Shown: positions 6,357-10,627 of the stretch, piece after piece
Numbering within the stretch: the stretch's first letter is position 1
How the letters are laid out: the number at the start of each line of letters is the position of its first letter
Assembly: GCA_027459565.1 (NCBI GenBank)
Contig: DAIDIA010000054.1
Span: forward strand, 1 to 10,627
Direction: 5' to 3'
Source of the DNA: Acidimicrobiaceae bacterium
GTDB lineage: Bacteria > Actinomycetota > Acidimicrobiia > Acidimicrobiales > Bog-793
Length of the DNA: 10,627 nt
The notes under the pieces: model-generated
The model's input: the letters and a program-made list of their open reading frames with translations, nothing else
Databases searched by the model: none
What the model was told of the DNA's origin: nothing
Made by a program: the position numbers and the translations under genes

Positions 6357-7400
6357 GTGAATCGGAGTTCTCGTCAGGGTCGGAACCTTTCGGCGCCGAG
6401 GATATTTGCGGTGGGTCTGGTCTGCTTTGGAACCTGGCTGTTCTTTGATGCCCGTCAGCTATACCAGTCGGCGAATGCGTCGCCGCTCGGAGTGCGAAGA
6501 AGCGTAGCGATGGCGATTCTCAACCCCATCGCGCGCCTTGAGCAGTCAATCGGATTCGACCGTGTCGTCAACGGCGCAGATCGCATTGTTGGGAAGACCG
6601 GAACACCGGGTGGATCCGCGGTGGCGCTTTCATTGACACCAAAGGCGGGCGCCACACCAAGCAAGATGCGCGCCAAGGGATCTGGAACTGCGAGACCAGG
6701 AGCGCCAGTCAATGTGAGGTCCAAGCTTCTCGCACCACTTGCGCAGCCGAGTGCTCGCCATCCGCTCGTCATCCTCGATGTTGGCGACTCCATCGGTGAG
6801 GATCTCGGACTCGGATTCATCGACGTGTTCGCGCATGACAAGAAGGTGCAATTACTTGCAAAGTCAGTAGGGGATACGGGGCTTGCGAATCTGGCCTACT
6901 ACAACTGGATCGCCCAGCTGCCAACGGAAATTGCCACGTATCATCCTGCGGTTGTCGTCGTCATGCTCGGTGGAAACGACGGTCAGTCATTTCAGCAGGG
7001 CAACACGGTTGCGCAATTGGGAACCGCCGAATGGTCGCGTGATTACGGACTGCGCGTCGGTCAGATGATGTCCGAGGCAACAGGTTCTGGCGCGCGCGTG
7101 ATCTGGGTGGGGCTCCCGATCATGGGTCCCGCATCGGGGTTGAGTAACAAGAACGTGTTGAACCAGAACGCGATCTACCAGGCACAGGCGAAGACTCACC
7201 CGGGCGTGACCTACGTATCGACGTGGAGGCTGTTCGAGAATGCCGCAGGTCAGTATTCGACCTTCCTTCCCGGTCTCGGTGGAGGGCTCGTGCAGGCGCG
7301 CGGAAGCGACGAGACGCATATTGATCCTCCCGGAGGGACCGACATCCTCGGGAACTTTGTGGTCAAGGCGATGGAGTCCGCCTGGCACATCAGGCTCTGA
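6357..7400 (+). CDS. SGNH hydrolase-fold protein (DUF459-like), probable acetyl-transfer or esterase partner
   Basis: A 347-residue protein anchored by one N-terminal helix (about 15-31), with an Ala/Pro/Ser/Thr-rich linker (about 83-133) and an extracytoplasmic SGNH domain (about 136-347). All four blocks are visible: Ser145 in DVGDSIGEDLG, Gly175 in DTGLAN, Asn207 in GGND (205-208), and the DxxH pair Asp318/His321 in SDETHID. The family cleaves or transfers ester-linked groups. Next to an MBOAT gene it most likely takes the acetyl group outside the membrane and places it on, or removes it from, a glycan, as AlgJ/AlgX/PatB-type proteins do. The GTG at 6357 has GAGAGGA (6339-6345) upstream with an 11-base spacer, somewhat long; an in-frame stop lies just upstream, and the next Met (52) would cut the anchor. 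It converges with the LCP gene, 29 bases apart. Confidence 0.87.
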   Translation: MNRSSRQGRNLSAPRIFAVGLVCFGTWLFFDARQLYQSANASPLGVRRSVAMAILNPIARLEQSIGFDRVVNGADRIVGKTGTPGGSAVALSLTPKAGATPSKMRAKGSGTARPGAPVNVRSKLLAPLAQPSARHPLVILDVGDSIGEDLGLGFIDVFAHDKKVQLLAKSVGDTGLANLAYYNWIAQLPTEIATYHPAVVVVMLGGNDGQSFQQGNTVAQLGTAEWSRDYGLRVGQMMSEATGSGARVIWVGLPIMGPASGLSNKNVLNQNAIYQAQAKTHPGVTYVSTWRLFENAAGQYSTFLPGLGGGLVQARGSDETHIDPPGGTDILGNFVVKAMESAWHIRL

Positions 7401-7429
7401 TCGGCGAAGGTCACCGGGCCCCCAGACCG

Positions 7430-9136
7430 CTAGCTGCCAGGACAGGCCCTGGGATCGTACGGAGCGATCGACGGCGCCGACGCAGTCGGGCTGGCGAGCG
7501 CCGGGTTCGTCGTCGTTGTCGACGAGGTACCGAGTGCAGCGAGCAACATGGCGTCGATGACCGAGGAGCCCAGCTGTGCCGATGCCGTAGTCGGTGCCAC
7601 CGACGTCTTGAGCGCGCCAGAATGCACAACCGACGCGTCGGTTCCCGCGACGACGGTGACGTCGGCACCTCCGACGGTCGGGGTCTGGGCGAGCACTGCG
7701 AGGCCCGAAAGTGATCGGAGTACGCGCATCGCCTCATCAAGATGGCTCGGGTTTGCGTAATCAACCGTGGTTTCAACGACCGATCCCACGGGAACGCGCG
7801 AGGTCACTCCGGTGACTTTGAATCCGAGTCCTCGGAGTCCCGAGGCCATGGCAGACCCTGCCTTCGGGTCACTCGTGCCGTTGACGACCGAAACCGTGGT
7901 CGAGAAGGGATGCACATTGACTCCCACAGGCGCTCCGCCCGTGAACTGATCGATGGTCGCCTGGTCCTGGGGCTGGGTTGGGAAGACGACGTATCCGTAG
8001 TTGTAACCCTTGTAGTAGTACGTCTGGGTATCCTCGACGACCGGGAGCGTGAGATCTTTCACCGACGCGATCTTCGAGTGGTATGCCAGCAAGAGATTGA
8101 GGATCTCGCGGTTGCCAAAGGTCGAGTCAAGGGTGAGGTTCGGTGCGATGGTTGCCAAGAGTGAGTTGTCGGTGACCGGATTGCCGAGTCCGCGCCGCGC
8201 AACCTCTTGTCCAAGCACCTTCAAGAAGACGTGCACCCGCTCGATTCTCCCGATGTCTCCCGAACCGTCATAGCCGAGCCAACGATGAGTTCTCTTGTTG
8301 TAGTCGTATTGGAGGTGTCGCGCACGCACAAGTGCGAGCGCCTCGAGGCCGCTGATGTGGATGCAACCACTATGGCTGATCATGAGGCCAGACTGGACAT
8401 CACGGAGCGAGGTAGGGAAATACATCGTGATGCCACCAAGCGTTGTGACGATATTTGCAAATGATTCGAAGTTCAAGAGTACGAAGTGATTGACGGGAAT
8501 ACCGAAGTCCTGCTGGATTGCCGCAACAAGCTGGCTGGGCCCGTTTGCGAGAGCCGCGTCGATCTTGTTGTAAAGACCACCGCTTCGGGCGTTTGGGACA
8601 AAGGTGTCGCGCGGAATTGAAAGCAGAACCGGAGTGCGATTCGGTACGAGACGGAGAATCATGATGACGTCGCTGTTGACGCCGTTGACATTGTCCTGGC
8701 ACTGCTTGACGAAGTTCTCGAAGTTCTTCGCAGGAGTTATCGCGCAACGTGATGTCGATCCGAGCAACAGGATGTTTACTGTTCCAGCCTTTGCGGCCGG
8801 TGTGAGCCTGACGTTCACGCGCGCAATTGAATTCAATTGATAGAAGAGATAGCCCGCCGAACTCCCGATCACCACAAGGAGGACAACGACAACAACCTCT
8901 GTGGTTCGCGTGACCCGCCGACGGATCTTCGACTGAAGTGCGCGCTTGGTCCGCCGTCTGACGCGCCACGATCCCTCGGATTTCGAGTTCGCAGCGCGCG
9001 CATCTCCGTGCCCGGGTTGGAGACCTGATCTGTCGTTCGCGTAGGCGCCTGCACCAGGAGGAGCAATGCCGTTGCCCTGTGCTTTGTCTGTCGACTCGCG
9101 CTCGGATTGTTCGCTGTCTCCGGGAATGTCAGGCAT
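7430..9136 (-). CDS. LCP (LytR-CpsA-Psr) family cell-wall glycan ligase
   Basis: A 568-residue protein with a charged cytoplasmic N-tail (1-79), one helix (about 80-99), an LCP domain (about 118-310), a LytR_C-like region (about 405-500) and a Ser/Thr/Ala-rich tail. LCP enzymes move lipid-linked glycans onto peptidoglycan outside the membrane. Family motifs are SDVIMILRL (155-163), LLSIPRDTF (171-179), NKIDAAL (190-196), ALVRARHL (268-275) and GDIGRIERV (293-301). The usual GSDSR motif reads GSTSR (126-130), losing an acidic residue. Cys131, Cys146 and Cys258 may form a disulfide. I chose the ATG at 9136. A longer frame starts at 9229 (31 more residues, 599 in total), but neither has a clear ribosome site. 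The extra codons have low third-position GC, and a TATACT box fits a near-leaderless start at 9136. It follows GGDEF-EAL gene B in the same direction, 157 bases away. Confidence 0.9.
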   Translation of the reverse strand: MPDIPGDSEQSERESTDKAQGNGIAPPGAGAYANDRSGLQPGHGDARAANSKSEGSWRVRRRTKRALQSKIRRRVTRTTEVVVVVLLVVIGSSAGYLFYQLNSIARVNVRLTPAAKAGTVNILLLGSTSRCAITPAKNFENFVKQCQDNVNGVNSDVIMILRLVPNRTPVLLSIPRDTFVPNARSGGLYNKIDAALANGPSQLVAAIQQDFGIPVNHFVLLNFESFANIVTTLGGITMYFPTSLRDVQSGLMISHSGCIHISGLEALALVRARHLQYDYNKRTHRWLGYDGSGDIGRIERVHVFLKVLGQEVARRGLGNPVTDNSLLATIAPNLTLDSTFGNREILNLLLAYHSKIASVKDLTLPVVEDTQTYYYKGYNYGYVVFPTQPQDQATIDQFTGGAPVGVNVHPFSTTVSVVNGTSDPKAGSAMASGLRGLGFKVTGVTSRVPVGSVVETTVDYANPSHLDEAMRVLRSLSGLAVLAQTPTVGGADVTVVAGTDASVVHSGALKTSVAPTTASAQLGSSVIDAMLLAALGTSSTTTTNPALASPTASAPSIAPYDPRACPGS

Positions 9137-9146
9137 GGGCAGGTTC

Positions 9147-9152
9147 AGTATA
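9147..9152 (-). promoter_or_regulatory. Candidate -10 box for the LCP gene
   Basis: TATACT (five of six to TATAAT) is read on the minus strand and ends ten bases before the ATG at 9136. A transcript from it would have a leader of only about four to five bases, consistent with the lack of a ribosome site and with the leaderless starts common in actinobacteria. The -35 match is poor (TTCATT, 16-base spacer). If this promoter is real, the alternative start at 9229 cannot be used from it. Confidence 0.35.
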
Positions 9153-9264
9153 TGAGTTGATCGGCGAAAATGAACCTCGCGTCGATGCGGGAATCCAACC
9201 GATTCACAGACCTGCTTTGGGCGATCCATGATCGGGTTTCGGATACGCCCACATCGGCGCGAAC

Positions 9265-9283
9265 CCGCGAAGCAGCACCGCGG
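9265..9283 (-). other. Hairpin after GGDEF-EAL gene B
   Basis: CCGCG and CGCGG arms of five bases surround a nine-base loop, 11 bases after the stop codon of the gene ending at 9294. There is no T-run after it, so it could be a weak terminator or 3'-end stabiliser, or chance. Confidence 0.25.
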
Positions 9284-9293
9284 AGATGACTGC

Positions 9294-10627
9294 TCACTTT
9301 CTGCTCGCGAATTCGGAGCCTGCGTGGAGGACGATTGGCGTCGCGAGGTGAGACCGAAGCGGGGGACTCATCAGATAGCCCATGGCGCTATCGCACCCAA
9401 GTCGATGGAGCTCGGCTCTCTGGATATCGTGCTCAACGCCCTCGGCGACTGTCTGGAGCCCAAGGTTCCTCGCGAGGCTGACGATGGTGGAGATGAATGC
9501 TCCGCCTTCGGCGTCGGGATCGGTAAGGGGATCGATAAAAGACTTGTCGATCTTGAGAAGGCTGATCGGGAACTGTCGAAGGTACGTCAATGAGGAATAG
9601 CTCAGTCCGAAATCGTCGATCGCGAGGCGAAGGCCCATGGCGTTCAGGGCACTCAGGACGTGCCCTGCCCGCTCCGGGTCTCTGGAAAGCGCGCTCTCGG
9701 TGACCTCGAGGACCAGCTGATCTTGGCCGATCCCGGCCGAGGCAATTGAGGATCGGGCATCTTCGACGAGACGCGGATCCTCAATTTGCCTCTTCGAGAG
9801 GTTCACCGAGATGTTGAGGGGGTAGCCGCGTAGCTGTGACCAAAGCTTCGCCTGCATGCACGCCTCCTGGATCACCCATCTGCCGATCGGGATGATCTGC
9901 CCGGTCTCCTCGGCGATTGCGATGAAACGCGCAGGCTCGAGCAGACCAAGTCGCGGGTGTTGCCAGCGCAACAGCGCCTCGAACCCTTCGAGCCTTCCGT
10001 CCGCAAGTGCGTACTGCGGTTGATATTCGAGGAAGAACTCACCGCGCGCGAGAGCTCCCTTGAAGGAGTTGGTGATCTCAAGGCGTTCGACGGTGCGTGC
10101 AAGCATCGACTCGCGGAAGGCCTCGAAGCGGTCCCGTCCCGCTGCTTTGGCCGCGTACATTGCTGAGTCTGCCTCACTGAGAAGCCCCTCGGTTGTGGTG
10201 TCCTGGCGGGCGACCGCGACTCCGACACTCACCGAGAGCGCAATCTCGCGACCCTCTACAACAATCGGTTCACGCAGCACCGTGACAATGCGCTCGGCGA
10301 TAGCGGTTGCCGCTGCCGGATCTTCGAGCCCTTCCAGAAGGATTGCAAACTCGTCGCCACTGAGTCTTGCAACGAGATCCCCGGGCCGCACCGCTTCGAC
10401 GAGCTGTCGGGCAACCACCACGAGCATCGCATCGCCGATCGGGTGGCCGAGACTGTCATTGATGGTCTTGAAATTGTCAAGATCGCAGAAGCACATCGCG
10501 ACGATGCCTTGTTCTCGCGACGGCGCGGACAGCGCGAGTTCAACGCGTTCCTGGAGCAGCTCTCTGTTGGCGAGACCCGTCAGGCTGTCGTGGGAGGCGC
10601 GGTGACGCAACTCCTCCTCAAGCGTGT
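9294..10627 (-). CDS. GGDEF-EAL protein B, N-terminus beyond window (c-di-GMP cyclase/phosphodiesterase)
   Basis: About 443 C-terminal codons are visible. The frame stays open to the right edge and begins with TLEEELRHRASHDSLTGLAN, the usual coiled linker from an upstream sensor into a GGDEF domain, so the TTG at 10610 is not a real start. Counting from that codon, the GGDEF domain (about 5-168) has metal-site Asp43, the signature SGDEF (84-88, an accepted active variant) and an RxxD product-inhibition site RPGD (75-78). It probably makes c-di-GMP. The EAL domain (about 180-420) has Glu211 (EAL), Asn270, Glu302, Asp332-Asp333, Lys353 and Glu390, but the Gln of the usual QGY motif is Met410 (AMGYL). 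Hydrolysis may be reduced; most catalytic residues remain, so the enzyme could still be bifunctional. The missing N-terminus probably carries PAS, GAF, HAMP or membrane sensing. The LCP gene lies downstream in the same direction. Confidence 0.92.
   Translation of the reverse strand, partial: TLEEELRHRASHDSLTGLANRELLQERVELALSAPSREQGIVAMCFCDLDNFKTINDSLGHPIGDAMLVVVARQLVEAVRPGDLVARLSGDEFAILLEGLEDPAAATAIAERIVTVLREPIVVEGREIALSVSVGVAVARQDTTTEGLLSEADSAMYAAKAAGRDRFEAFRESMLARTVERLEITNSFKGALARGEFFLEYQPQYALADGRLEGFEALLRWQHPRLGLLEPARFIAIAEETGQIIPIGRWVIQEACMQAKLWSQLRGYPLNISVNLSKRQIEDPRLVEDARSSIASAGIGQDQLVLEVTESALSRDPERAGHVLSALNAMGLRLAIDDFGLSYSSLTYLRQFPISLLKIDKSFIDPLTDPDAEGGAFISTIVSLARNLGLQTVAEGVEHDIQRAELHRLGCDSAMGYLMSPPLRSHLATPIVLHAGSEFASRK

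Noticed and set aside
7401..7429. Bidirectional terminator between the converging SGNH and LCP genes
   Set aside because: Only GGTC/GACC arms and a loop-less GGGCCC core are found, with a mismatched middle and no T-run in either direction.
10608..10610. TTG at 10610 as the start of GGDEF-EAL protein B
   Set aside because: The frame continues upstream with a typical linker sequence to the window edge, so the codon is an internal Leu.

Overview
The window looks like a chromosomal stretch from a moderately GC-rich, high-GC Gram-positive (actinobacterial-type) bacterium. This is inferred from the LCP (LytR-CpsA-Psr) protein with a C-terminal LytR_C-like region, a DUF459-like SGNH hydrolase, frequent GTG starts and possible leaderless initiation. 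No rRNA, tRNA, CRISPR array, transposase or phage gene was seen. Genus cannot be read from the sequence.

Left part (1-2483, all minus strand). A single-domain, cobalamin-independent methionine-synthase-like zinc methyltransferase (1353-2483) stands alone. A 316-bp gap follows, carrying a plausible promoter with a 14-bp palindrome. Next comes a tight three-gene unit: a small secreted protein (707-1036), a two-helix membrane protein with a Pro-rich, basic cytoplasmic tail (86-697), and a further membrane protein that leaves the window (start overlapping at 86). I recognise no family for these three.

Middle (2484-2979). This is a 496-bp divergent intergenic region with no credible gene but a cluster of inverted repeats, the strongest at 2682-2727.

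Right part (2980-10627). Two units converge near 7415. The plus-strand unit is GGDEF-EAL protein A, then an MBOAT O-acyltransferase, then an SGNH/DUF459-like esterase or transferase. The minus-strand unit is GGDEF-EAL protein B (N-terminus beyond the right edge), then an LCP-type glycan-peptidoglycan ligase. The MBOAT/SGNH pair resembles the machinery that O-acetylates exported polysaccharides (AlgI/AlgJ-AlgX logic). LCP proteins attach glycans to the wall. Both sets neighbour a cyclic-di-GMP enzyme. A has a ruined GGDEF half and an intact EAL half, so it is probably a phosphodiesterase. B has an intact SGDEF half with an RxxD inhibitory site but a changed EAL residue (QGY to MGY), so it may lean towards synthesis. 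My inference is a c-di-GMP-linked module for modifying and anchoring an envelope glycan. This rests on neighbourhood and motifs only.
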